A stretch of 64,000 nucleotides of DNA from Atkinsonella hypoxylon. Its lineage: Eukaryota > Ascomycota > Sordariomycetes > Hypocreales > Clavicipitaceae. The notes under the pieces are model-generated. The model was not told the origin of the DNA. It saw nothing but the letters and a program-made list of their open reading frames with translations, and did no database searches. The translations under genes were made by a program, and so were the position numbers. The stretch is from the NCBI GenBank assembly GCA_000729835.1, contig JFHB01000120.1, positions 27,278-91,277 of the forward strand, in the 5' to 3' direction. Below, piece by piece: positions 1 to 11,242 of the stretch. Position 1 is the first letter of the stretch, and each line of letters opens with the position of its first letter.

Positions 1-1
1 A

Positions 2-663
2 TCGACATCGAGTCAAACGAGTGTTGATGACTCTAGAATGAGCTATTTGCAGAGGGACAATGATGATCTCCTGGCATCATTGACTTGGCGGAGCAAGTAT
101 GTATAGAGTATAGCTCTTCAGGTGCTCCAACAGTCCAGCGCTGCAACAGGCAAGGCGGCTATTATAATGAATCCTCAGTATAGGAACCGGGTCCCCAACG
201 ACGTAGGGTTTAGGTGGACATTTGTGGGCTCTCGTCAGGAATCAGATGTGCTTGAATTATGCAACTCGCTCGCCTAGATAGCCCCATCCTCGGAGATGCG
301 TCCATATACATGAAAGGCCGCATTCCGAGGTCAATGAGTGGATCGACCAGTGTGAGCGTTTTGAGGGTTTTTCGCGACGGTCGCGGAGTCCTGCAAGTCA
401 AATCCTGGCACATGATGAAAAAGGGGAGTAGTGACCTGCAACTGAGAGCGCCCGCTCAAGATGATGTGCCTATCTATCTTCAGCTGGACAAGGTCTTAGC
501 TGAGCAGATCGGGCTCGTGAAGGGCAGAAGCCTGACGGTTGGAGGCGCCGTTGAGAGCTGTGCAAAGCAGCACTACTTAATCAATATGCGCAGGCGAGAA
601 GACAACAGGGTCTGGATAGGGTATGGCAACGATGAAGTGCAGAATCGACTGAGCATGGACTGA
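2..663 (+). CDS. Possible 3' end of an unidentified gene, partial and apparently frameshifted
   Basis: A reading frame enters from the left edge and is open to about 96. A GTATGT donor at 97 and an acceptor ending at 138 (42 bp, short for a fungal intron) would join it to an open frame running to a TAG at 275-277. A second frame opens at 259 and continues without interruption to the TGA at 661-663, so the two overlap in different frames around 259-277. Together they would give roughly 200 residues including the stretches VPNDVGFRWTFVG and REDNRVWIGYGNDE. I do not recognise the family. Either one base is lost or gained near 265 (mutation or assembly error) or only the second frame is real. There is no start codon for the first part inside the window, so the gene would begin upstream of position 1. 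Confidence 0.3.
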
Positions 664-1222
664 ATCGACCTCTGCAGGGCGTACGGAATAGTGCATCCGA
701 TCTCCTCAGCTCCACACAGAAAGCAAGGAATGCAACATCCAGTTGTATCGAGGCGCCCACGGCCATCAATGAGGGTCGACGTTCAGGGTTGAGAATCAGC
801 CGAGAAAAAAAAAGCCTTTCGTGCAGAGGCCTGCTGCTACTTGGCCAGGGTGCTTGTCATTCCATGCCAAACCAGGGACGGACTGGTGCAGCACGCGCTG
901 AAAAGACAAAATTAACCAAAATGAAACAGGACAGGACAGGAGATAGGACCAACACAACAGGATGATGATGCTGTTACTCGGTCGGTTTTGTGGGCTTTTG
1001 TGCCTGCTTCATTCTCTGTGGGGCAGGAGAAGAGGATGGGGCTTTCCCAGACGGACGTGAAGTGGATGGCTGGCAGCCTGCTTAATATTGTAATATTGTA
1101 GTTAATATTGTCTGCGTCTCGCCTGATGCCCTAAATCACTCTGACGCCTCGCAAACACAACCACGCCGATAGTTAGCGTTGGCGCAAGACGGGATACCAG
1201 CCATCACGCCAGATTCATGTTT

Positions 1223-1248
1223 ATGATTATAATTATAATTATAATCAT
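1223..1248. repeat. 26-bp perfect AT palindrome
   Basis: The 26 bases from ATGATTAT to ATAATCAT are identical to their own reverse complement and centre on repeated ATAATT units. The site lies in gene-free DNA about 600 bp after the possible gene at the left edge. It could form a cruciform or be a simple AT-repeat expansion. Confidence 0.8.
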
Positions 1249-3410
1249 TTTTCTTTTTCCCTTTTGAATAGAACTCTGCTAGTGTTCCTGTGGGTGTTGA
1301 AGATAGCTAAGCGAAGCTCGCGAGGGTTTGTTGTTTGGCTGATGCTCACTATCGCTGGGCCATCAAGCATCCACCACGGCTCATATAATACAGCAAGTAA
1401 CGTTATAACTCGCTTAATACTGATGTCAGATCTCGGCCGAGGGGAAGGCTGTGTTCAAAGAAAATCCAGGACACACTATATGCCCTGCGCTCCTGTCATC
1501 TGCTGCTATCGACTATGTATCAGTTCCCTGACATTCTGGGGTCGGCCCGGCTTGAGCCAACATCAGTCTGCTGCCGTTGACCGGAGAAGCCTTCGCGTGA
1601 ACAGATGTTTGCTAAGTCGCGGCGCTGTTTTACCTGCCATAACCGCGCATGGGAGTAGAGAACTAGCACAATGAAGTGTCTGCCAACTCGTTGGTGGACT
1701 GGTGTGTTTTGAGATACGCCCCCGACTTATTCTGTCTTGCAACCCACACTGGATGCCTTTTAGTCAGTTGCTCAGTCAAACCAACCCTTCCTTCTTCTAA
1801 TATTTGGGAAGCGTACAAAGGAACTTACAGGAGGTAGGGGTTAGAAGCCAGACGAACCAGCCGCAGCAGAAGCGATCTACTGTTTATGCGCAATCTCGTC
1901 AGCACTACGGAGTATAAGAAAGTGGTAACTTCTTTTCACCGCTACGACCTGACGCGAATTCTTTTGGAGCCTTAGACGCGTGTTCTCTAGCCTCGAAGCT
2001 GGTCTCATTGCACAGTCCATGGCTAGTGACAGCGCCATCTGCACTCGTAACAACAGACGAAAGAGTGCGGCAAGCACCTAACAGATGAGGGGCTGGCTGA
2101 TTCTCTTGCCCCTCAAAAGCTATTCGTTGGCGAGGTATGCTGGCAGTGCTGGTTGCCACTTCTGGTACAGCCTAGACGTTATCGGCGAATGCCATGACAC
2201 GATCTCGAAGAACAAGAGGAGCCCTGAATTGTCCACTCGGTACCTTTGACGATATCATGTACATAATACGAGTGGCAGGCTGATCCGGGCTGACCTACCC
2301 ACTAGTACTGGTAACCACCAGGGCAAGAACCCCATGACCTTGATCCTGGTAATATCTGTCTCCTGCAGCAAACCCTCCCAAGATGGCAAAGTCGTTGAGC
2401 CAAGCCTGTTGATACAACCCTAAGCAGGGTTAAAGCTTTGAGACCAACGCAGCCCATTCCATGGCGCTAAAGGTCGACCTTGCAGTTGCAGGTCGTGGCC
2501 GAAGAGAAACAAAATCCAGTGTGGAAACTATGCAGCTAGGCACGTTTGGATACAGCAACCGACGCCTGACGTTGACAATTCATCAAGCATGTCGCGCCGC
2601 CTGTACGCTAAAATATGGCCTCATGGACTTTGCGAGGGACTACAAAAGTCCGGCTCGGTACGGATCACTAGCTACTCCCAAGACGGCTAGGCTAGGACGT
2701 GGTTTTTATAAACGATGGAACCGAACCAGTTGACAGGCCCCTAGGCTGCTTCCGAGGCACCGTGCTTGGACTCCCGTCAGTATCCCGTCAGTATCCACAA
2801 TTTGGCAGGCTCTCTCGGGTCAGTACTAACTAGTTAGACCATGAGATCTTTACGGAATACCTTGAGTTTAACACCCCCTAACGGGGGCCGGCCAGCAGGC
2901 AGCCCTTCTTCCATCATCCCAACTGACAGGCTGTGGGGGAATAATGACTTCCAATGAGCACTACTCTCGCACATTTTTGAGCTATCGGGCATCTCCACTG
3001 GGCTATAGTGCCTGATGGATGGCTATATTACCTGATGAAGGGGTTTCGCGCGTTCTCATCAAAACACGTTTGGCCCATTTTGTGTAAGTACAGCTCCATA
3101 CCAGATTCTGGCAGGCACCCTCCCTCCCTCCCTCTTTGACCACACATGTACAGCAACAAGGTACTTCTGTGCTTCATGTACTAGCTGGATTGAAGTTCCA
3201 GCATCAGTATCATGGACATGCAAATCGACTCAGCAAGCCACTGCCAGATGCGACGGTTTGGCTTGGTTGATGATGTTTGATGCCATAATACATACCTCGC
3301 CTCCAGCCCCAACTACCTTAGGTCGGCAGGATGTATGACAGTACTGGATGACGGGATGGGTCACTGGCTTAACTGCCTTCCGGAGTTCTGTACTTACGTA
3401 CCTAACTAAT

Positions 3411-3425
3411 GTAGGTAGGTAGGTA
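3411..3425. repeat. GTAGGTAGGTAGGTA run
   Basis: Short tetranucleotide run of the TACCTAGGTA family that recurs between genes across the window. It is preceded by TACGTACCTAACTA, so both orientations of the motif occur here. Confidence 0.7.
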
Positions 3426-5330
3426 TGATCACTGGATTGTCAATCCTGTGCTCAAAACTGGCACCACTTCCCCAGTAACGTCACTGTCGAGGGGGTGTAC
3501 TGGGGGCGTCGAAATGAGAAGCTCGCAGCTCGCACACCAACGGATCAACAGGAACCCAATGTGTCAACCTTTTCTGTGAAGCACTTGCGCAGGTTACGCA
3601 GCAGCTGGTGGCATCCTTGCGCAGCGCCGGCCCTGCAATCGCCACCTCGCTCACCTCACTCGCGACTAATTTTTTTCCACATAAACTACTCCGTACGGAG
3701 GAGGGAGTACTGTTGGATACACCTTGACTTGTGTTAAGCAAGGGATCCACATACGCTGATCTCAAGCACCTCGTCTGTCCCCACCACGATACTCCATGTC
3801 CCCAGCTTAGAAGTGAGATATACGGACATTCCATGACCATGCCATGACCATGGCGTCTCCAGTTATGGGGATGGGGTTGCAGATGAACCTGCATGTCGAC
3901 TACAAGCTTGTAGACACCATACTTGATAGGCACAAGCAATTCTGACTTCGGCTTGGTCCTTATAGCCGGTCACATGGTTGAAATGCCGTCTGCTGGCCCT
4001 CACTCACTCATTCATATCAAGGGGGGAACCAATTGTTGCTTCATAGTAAAATTTATCCCCCGCCCCCGCCCAACAAAGTTCCAATTTAGGGTAAATATCA
4101 CCACCCTTCGCAAGCTCGACGGATCTGATTGAGCTAGGCTGAAGACTAGGATCGACAACCAACGAGCTCTAGTTCAGCCCTTCTTCGACTCTGTTTTTCG
4201 TGCTCTATGTGTTCACTTTAGACACAGTGGTCTCCTGGGGTCCAGTTGCCCATACCTTTTAAGTTTCTCGCATGAACCAGTCGGCCTTAAGTTATTGCTT
4301 TTTCCTTCAGGGTCCTGTGGCCAAAGCCCCTTCCGTCGGTTCTTAGCGGTTCCGCACCAGCTTATCTTGTCTCAACATTCACCCAACGCCGGTAACTTGT
4401 TTCCAATCCGAGGATTACCTTGCCACCCCAAGGGCCTACGCCAAGTCTTTCAATTGCACATGGGAAGAGCGAAAAAAAAACCAAAAAAAAACACAGAGGA
4501 CATCCAATGAGAGGCGCACAACTGATCTAGTCTTCTGGCGCCTGTCTGTACACCACTGTTCACCTCTTGTTTCTTTATCAGCCCAGCTCTTACCGTCCAA
4601 TCCTTTGAAGCTCATACACCCTTCCATAATTTCTTCACCAGTAACGCACTGAGCGTAAGCTCAAGGTTGGGGAGAGGAGCTCAAATTGTTATTTGCTTTA
4701 TGACAAACAAGACTGCTCCACCGAGGGCTATTCGACTGATCCTGGAATCAGTGTGGCTCCATAAACAGAGCTCTTGGAGCGTGCAGCTGTCGAGTACAGA
4801 AGCGACCAGCGACAATCACCGAATACCTCCTGACTCTTCATCTTTATTATTTTGACTAAACAATATTAGCATATTGTTATCGAGTCTTCAAGACGACGTT
4901 CACTCTCCGCTCTCCGCAGTCCACACTATAGTTTACGGCCTCTGGACAGAAAGCTTTTAGAATTCCTTACTGCTTCACGCGACGTTATTCAGGACAAGCA
5001 AACTGGAGACACCTTGACGATCCCACCAACTGATTCTCATATTGAACCGGTGCTGCTGTGCGGTACTTTGGCTGGTTGTTGAGGCGCGTTTTCGAGGCCC
5101 GTACGGAACACCATTTCAAACAAGCTGAATCACAGCATACAGTTGGCTGCGTCCCATTATTTACCTGGCAGGTTGTCATCGCGCCCTCAATTCTATTTTG
5201 CAAGCGGTATACTTCCAAATCATTGCGGTAAAATATACACCAACCGTCCTGCCACATTGTGGGTTTTATCAAAACCTTTGTGTCAATACCGAAGGCCGTT
5301 TTCTCTCTACTCTTGGCCATTGTTTACAAA

Positions 5331-6566
5331 ATGGCACATCACTTTACTCAAAGATCGTCAGATGAGGTAATCAATGAGTCGTTTAGCTCATTTTGCCACG
5401 AAAGCCTATGGTTTGGAACCGTTGCTGACATCAAAATAGACATTGTCTTCAAAGACGAGCTACCATAAGGGTAAATTGGGTTCCCCCAAACACGCCCATA
5501 ATTCCGAATCTGTGCTCAAGAGGTCTTTCAGCACACCAGATACTGCTAAATTGGGGAAAGCCGCTGAAGAGGCTGAGTTTCAGCGGACGGCAGCTGCAGA
5601 AAAGAAACGCAACAAACTCGGATATCACAGAACATCGATAGCATGTAGTACGTTGGTATGGCGTAAGATATGAACATAGCCTCTAGGAACTGACAGATAA
5701 TATCAGGTCATTGCCGGCGCAGGAAAATTCGCTGTATCGCATCACCTGATACTCCAAATCGATGTATCAACTGCATTCGACTGAAAAAGGAATGTAGCTT
5801 TTACCCAGTTGATCAACAACCAGGCCCAGAGTCGAGAACCAAAGTCACATCGAGGCAGAAAGGTGATCCTAGCGCGTCGTCGATCCCATCTTCGCCAGCA
5901 GTTGGTGCGGAGAGCCTCACCAATGTATCGTCTGCAACGGGAAGAAGCATTATACCTGCCTCTGGCTCCCAACCAGCCCATGCTGAATGTTTTTCTGACC
6001 CGAGTGGTATGTGCTAACCTGTATTTTGAAGAGACGGACGGTATGCTAACGTATCTCTTTTACTCAGTGTCATCTAATGGATTGTCTGCGGTTAACCAGT
6101 ACGCCTTCACGAACCCAACCCCTGGCTGGGTGACGACGGAAATGGCCTCGATTGGCGTTTCGAAATCTGACGATCATTCGATTCCCTGGCATTCCTACCC
6201 AACTGAGTCATCTCTGAATGGACAATTTTCTCCATATACTCAGACACCATCTGCATCAATAGCTTGGACTTCGGGAGCATCCGAGGCTGGATCCCATGAC
6301 GAAATGACCTGGGGTGATTATTCAACTCCAATCAGGTCCCTCTCCTACAGCGGGGAAAGCAACGATGGCCATGCACAAAGCACTTTCATGTCGATGAATC
6401 CAGCGCATCCGGCACAACAATATGACAGAAGACAGTCGAACTTGTCTGACATCTATACTCCGTATTCAACAAGCGTGGCTGGCATGCCATCACATTCAAT
6501 GGCTGTTGTGAACCCTTCGGCCCCAGTGCTTCATGTAGCGCCATTCACGTCAGGCGTGAATCCTTG

Positions 6567-6602
<36 letters not shown>

Positions 6603-6738
6603 GATTCTTGCTGCCCAAGCTCCATTTGCGACGTGGCAATACGGCGGAGCACCTAATGGCAGCCAGCCGATGTTGATAGATGGGGCACGGGTTCAAGGGG
6701 TGACACAAGCCCCATCTGATGTCTACTACTCCACCTGA
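5331..6738 (+). CDS. Zn(II)2Cys6 transcription factor, polyQ C-terminus
   Basis: Predicted nuclear DNA-binding regulator. Proposed exons are 5331-5366, 5440-5647, 5707-6006 and 6068-6738 (1215 coding bases, 404 residues). All introns have GT..AG ends (73, 59 and 61 bp) and compatible phases. The binuclear zinc cluster spans C81-C84-C91-C101-C104-C111 with spacing CX2CX6CX9CX2CX6C. It is preceded by the KKRNKLGYHRTSIACS segment and followed by CSFYPVDQQP, both typical of one family of fungal regulators. The second intron falls inside the cluster, between C81 and S82 of the AC-SHC stretch. The C-terminal half is Ser/Pro/Tyr-rich without a fungal middle homology domain and carries 12 consecutive Gln before ILAAQ. 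Family membership is seen directly; targets are unknown. The short first exon (MAHHFTQRSSDE) is the least certain part. Confidence 0.88.
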
Positions 6739-7578
6739 GTTTGATTTGATGGAGCTCGTCTCGCCCATCCAGATGGCCAAAATGATGGTAAATCATTCTT
6801 TTTGCTCAATTTATCACAAACGAATGGTAGAATTATGATGTCAAAGAACCGGAGCATGCTCCAATTGTGAGAATGGAGGATTGCCCTTCGGCGGGCTGAC
6901 GTCAACGGCTTCGAACAAATGAGCATAATTCGACTGAAATCGGACGATACTTGTCAGAAAACAAAGTAGCCGAATGATCTGGCACAGCGAGATGCAAATC
7001 TGTGTTATTATCCCTGCGGTCTCGCACGGTCTCGCATGGTGGATGCAACGGCTGGGGAAGAATAGTTTGAGGCTCTCTTTTCGCATTCTGCAATGTGCGA
7101 AATGCTGGAATTGTTCGACTTGTGGACGCGAGCGAATTTTTGTGGGATCCAAGATGGAGAGGAAAATAAGGGAGGTAATAATGATTAATAGAAGCTGCAT
7201 TTGATGTGGAGAGTTGGGGCGGCGCTGCACCTGTTGCCAAGGTATAATTGAGGCAGGCATTTACGACGGCATATAGAAAATAATGTTGCCATTTGACGGG
7301 CATGTTCATGGAGGAAAAGTACAAAAAAAAAAAAGAAAAAAAAAATTCTGCAATGAGACGCGCTAGAAATGCTTTTCGTATGATTGCTAGAAGGCATTCC
7401 GGCTGGGTACTTGGATTACTCGCGTACGCAAAAGACCTGTCAACTGGATGGGGAAGCAGAATCAAGTCGTCTCCAGAATATATAATAATAACTGCATCAT
7501 TAAAAGACTTGGCTTTCTCAGCTTCTTGGAAGAAATAATACATGACTAATTCTACTCCCATCTATGGCTTCGATCGTG
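6739..7578. other. Convergent intergenic interval
   Basis: About 840 bp between the ends of the Zn2Cys6 gene (+) and the DUF202 gene (-), so it should hold both 3' UTRs. It includes an A-rich stretch at 7323-7346. No coding signal recognised. Confidence 0.5.
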
Positions 7579-8109
7579 CTAAGAAACTAGTCGCCAAGTC
7601 AATACCATAAGCGTCATATAAGCACCCAAACTGAGCATCGTCAAAAGCAAAACTGTATCGCCACTCGTCTTGAACTTCTTTTGAACACCACCATCTCCCG
7701 TCTCCGAGGTGAAGAATTGCCGGTTCCCTTGATATCGACGATACGCAGCGACAAGCAGCACAGCGAATCCGTACACTGCAAATAATGCGCCTATCGCATA
7801 GAATTCCTGCGTGAAGATCTTCAAGATGACGAGAGCGAAGGAGAATTGCCCCAGCGCCGTTCGCATGTAGGCGCCTTCGAAAGTCCGCTGGGCAGCACGA
7901 ACTTCAACAAGCCTACTCGGGGTTTTCAGGGAGCTGAAATTTAGCAAAGGCTGGCCATGATCAAAGAATCTCATGCTGCCTTGTCCAAGCAGTTCGGAAT
8001 CTGGGGAGCGGGATGCGCGACTCACTCCTGAGAGGTTAGGACTACAGATCGCGCTCGGTGGAGACGCAGATGCAGATGCTCTTCTGGGTGTGGCTTCTCG
8101 GGAGCGGGG
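7579..8109 (-). CDS. DUF202-family membrane protein
   Basis: Small membrane protein of the DUF202 (YidH-like) family, whose biochemical role is not established. The conserved core RTFEGAYMRTALGQFSFALV is followed by three hydrophobic segments: TALGQFSFALVILKIF, then AIGALFAVYGFAVLLVAAY, and after a hydrophilic loop TVLLLTMLSLGAYMTLMVLTW near the C-terminus. The frame is open on the minus strand from 8109 to the stop at 7579, but there is no ATG upstream of the one at 7974. Starting there gives 131 residues. The Ser/Ala/Pro-rich part encoded upstream reads like coding sequence, so an upstream exon with the true start is likely; I could not place its donor. Its 3' end faces the Zn2Cys6 gene. 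Confidence 0.8.
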   Translation of the reverse strand, partial: PRSREATPRRASASASPPSAICSPNLSGVSRASRSPDSELLGQGSMRFFDHGQPLLNFSSLKTPSRLVEVRAAQRTFEGAYMRTALGQFSFALVILKIFTQEFYAIGALFAVYGFAVLLVAAYRRYQGNRQFFTSETGDGGVQKKFKTSGDTVLLLTMLSLGAYMTLMVLTWRLVS

Positions 8110-10439
8110 TCAGTGGTCAGTCGATTGCAGAGCATAGGCGAGTGATGAGTCTTTGCGAAGCTGTTGGGCGATGTGGTACCTGGAACATGGTGGATGTTTC
8201 GACGTTGAATAACCTGGCCACGTCACGGTCTACCTGCGTCCATTGGCTTAATTTGAAAGAAATCCCGTGCTTGGCGGTGGACTGGTCCCGTATCCAATCA
8301 TAACACTCGGTAGGAAGTTTTCAATCTTTTGTTGTTGGAAGCTTTATGCCGCGATGGCACAAGCGGTGGTTGCTATGCATTTGCGAGGCTGGAGTAAGTA
8401 CTGTACGGAGTAGGTGAGGTTCCTTTCGGCTCTCGCCATGAAGTGAAGTGAGGTGGAGTTTGATCAACCATGTCTGGCTTAGCGTCTTTCTTGGACATCT
8501 TTCATTAACTAGCGCCGTCTTCCTTCCTCTGCCGGGCGTGCCGTTTATCACGTGGCAATCTCAGCACTGTATGACTCGATACTGTACGGAGGTATTTACG
8601 TCAAGTCAATTCTCTCTCTGTTTTCCCCCTTTTCGTTTTGCCAATATCGTGCGGGAGTCGGCCGTCGTTCTTATTCTATCTGGCTGATGAAATTGACCAC
8701 CTAGGTTATCTCTCCTTTCTACACTGGATCGGCAGCGTTCATTGTCTTGTATGAGTGATATTGACGTACAGATCAGATCATGTTCAAGAACAAATTGGCC
8801 GTTTCTATTCCGTAGAGGCAACCGGAAATGACATTGCAGGGCGCAATTATCTCCAGGGGGTAAGCATGGCTGCCATTATCCGTGCTGCACCCCGGCCGGC
8901 TGAAGCAAGACATCTATCTGGTGCAGGGGAATATGGAATATGGAACATCGACGGCAACAAAATACCACCCCGTCTTGCTCGTACTCTGTACACACACACA
9001 GTGTTATCAGAGTATTGCACCCGGTAGCCTCCCACCTGCTTTGAGGGAGATGGACCCGGGGGGGGAGATGCGGCTATCACTCCGTAGAGTAAACGATTGA
9101 CCCTGTGTATTTCTGCACATTTAGGGGTCAAAGCATGGATACTTAGCAATCCAGGGTTGTCAAGGATTCAAGCTCGGCCAATGAAGACTAAGACTGTGCA
9201 ACCCAGGCAGGGCTTGTCTCTCTGCCAGGGTTCAGTCGCAAAGACAAGGATACCGCCGCCCAAGCGGAGGCACCGGGGGACAGATTTCATAAGCACTCCA
9301 CAACCCATTGCCTTCATCAATGCCCGTCGTGTAATTTGACCACCCTTTGCCACCGTGTTGCCGTCTGGTCTGTATGAACTCTGAACTCCATAATTTCAGT
9401 TGCGCCCTGCTAATCACGGTACTCGATAGACGACGTGCTGGACTAGAATGTTGACTGAATGAGTGACCGACTTGGGAACTAAGAAGGGAATGCGAAGCTG
9501 AGCAATGTCGCACCTCTCGGCAGTCTGCATTCTACCGATGATGCTAGTGTTTTAGCGAGCACTGTTGACGAGGGTCGTTGGCACGGTTGTCCATGCGAAA
9601 GCTACGTAATGTGATGAAGAGAATAAGATGGTGGACTTGTTTGAATGCATACAAGTGGGTGGCCAAAGCCGCCAGACAAAAGTCTCTGCCCAAGTTAACT
9701 AACTACCTAAGCAACCCACGGATTGATTAGAATCGGTGGCACACACAATGAGGTTCCACGCCGCGGGAACTTGTTCCATTTCGGGTCCATCAGCCACTTT
9801 CCGTCGCATTTTTTACTTGTCAGGCCTGTACGCAAGTCGAAATTTGGGTGCTGAGTATCATGAAGTCAGTTCAATCAGTGGCTCGTCTACATGCAACGCG
9901 GTGGTCAGCACTTGGTTGTCCAGAATCAGGAGCCAACAGCATGGGCCGTGACGAACCTTTTCGTGTTTTGTCGCGTCTGCGGATCGTGAGCCTATGTTTA
10001 TCACTATGTTGCGACATCACCGCCTCCGTACGTCCAACCAAATACCTAGGTACCTAGTTTAAACCAATGAAATTCAGCTGCGCTTAGATACATCCCGCAC
10101 TATACTCATCTAGAAGGCCTAGCAAACGTCCAAGTGGCAAAAGCTGCATCTGCATCGCGCGCCATGTAGCCTAATTTTGCAGCCCTTATAATTAATTAGG
10201 CCAGCTTTTTGTCCCCTCATTGGTTTATACTCGCCTGCCGGCGTAATAAATTCGTTGCTAGGTCGAAATCGCTGCCTGGAGCCACCGCGGGCTTATTACC
10301 AGCACCAGCGGCCGTTCGAAGTCACTCCCACAAACAGCGAGAAAAGTGGATCCGAACGCAGATGTTAGTTCTTACGGTCCTCGAGGAGATAAGATACATG
10401 TTCGTGCCTCACCGTGGCACAGATAACACAGGCATTCAT

Positions 10440-10477
10440 AGTCTCTGCGGTACAGTCTCTGCGGTACAGTCTCTGCG
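10440..10477. repeat. 14-bp direct tandem repeat
   Basis: The unit AGTCTCTGCGGTAC occurs twice and is followed by a partial third copy. It lies in intergenic DNA. Confidence 0.85.
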
Positions 10478-10601
10478 AAGAAATGGTTTGATCAGGTTAT
10501 TTGCTTGGAGGGCCGCAGCCACGCAGCCCAATTGACGCTGACCACTCGGGCGCATTGCCCCAAGAATGTACTTGTACTATACCTACGGTGAAGGCACTTA
10601 A

Positions 10602-10642
10602 CTACCTAGGTAGGTACCTTAGGTAGGTACCTACCTACCTAG
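10602..10642. repeat. Dense TACCTAGGTAGGTACC palindromic run
   Basis: Nearly every base in this stretch belongs to alternating ACCTAGGT/AGGTACCT units on both strands, making it self-complementary. It is one of the densest copies of the motif family in the window and lies about 600 bp before the C2H2 start. Confidence 0.8.
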
Positions 10643-10726
10643 ATATGCATTATCCGACTCAAGGACGAACAAGAGCAGGGATGGTGACACTTTTCCTATT
10701 GCGAGCAGCGAGCAATACCAAGCGCT

Positions 10727-10761
10727 CGCTGAGCCGCTGAGCCGCTGAGCCGCTGAGCCGC
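10727..10761. repeat. CGCTGAGC 8-bp tandem repeat
   Basis: Four exact head-to-tail copies of CGCTGAGC followed by CGC, in the promoter region of the C2H2 gene. Confidence 0.9.
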
Positions 10762-11242
10762 ATCGCACCTCCGTCCACGTCCGTCGCATATCCACCATCG
10801 TACGCGCGCAGTCTGTCTGCCTGCAGCCAGCGTTCCTTCCCGGTCAGCTTTTAGCCCTCGCACTTTCTTCTTCTACTTGGTTATTTGTTCCTTTCTACAA
10901 CACCAGCACACCACCGGCGCCCTGCCTCTTTTTCTCAGCCTGTCCTATCATCTTGCTCCATCCCAGCATTGATCTCGCGCCGGCTTGATGCCTTTCATGC
11001 TCGAGCGACAGGCAATAGACGAGTTGCCATTGGCGGAGCCAGGAACAAGAGCCCCTGCTCGTGATTTTGCTGCCCACCATCGACCCTCATCCCCACAAAC
11101 CCATCAAGCTGCAATCCACTGACAACTGGAGGAGGCCTAACTCGTTTCTGCCTTGCAACCAATATCGTATATATCATCCTGGTTTTATTTTTGTTGGGGA
11201 ATTCAAACCTCCCCCTCCCCCCCTTTTTTTAATCACAGGACC

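Larger units (their letters stand above)
664..5330. other. Gene-free interval upstream of the Zn2Cys6 gene
   Basis: About 4.7 kb in which the open frames are short and have no recognisable domain. It holds a perfect AT palindrome (1223-1248), CT-rich runs near 3118-3135, a TAGGTA run (3411-3425) and a CTCCGTACGGAG palindrome (3689-3700). The last kilobase is pyrimidine-rich with many short ATG frames, as expected for the promoter and leader of the gene starting at 5331. I see no further gene. Confidence 0.5.
8110..11242. other. Gene-free interval upstream of the large C2H2 gene
   Basis: About 3.1 kb. It probably contains the unlocated 5' exon and promoter of the DUF202 gene at its left end and the leader of the C2H2 gene at its right end (CT-rich from about 10850). 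Between them I see only short frames, several GTACGGAG/CTCCGTAC copies (8403, 8584, 10024), CTAGGTACCTAG runs and two tandem repeats listed separately. Confidence 0.5.

Noticed and set aside
3481..3939. 152-codon minus-strand frame
   Set aside because: Overlaps an 80-codon plus-strand frame, has no domain, and its composition is like that of other non-coding frames here.
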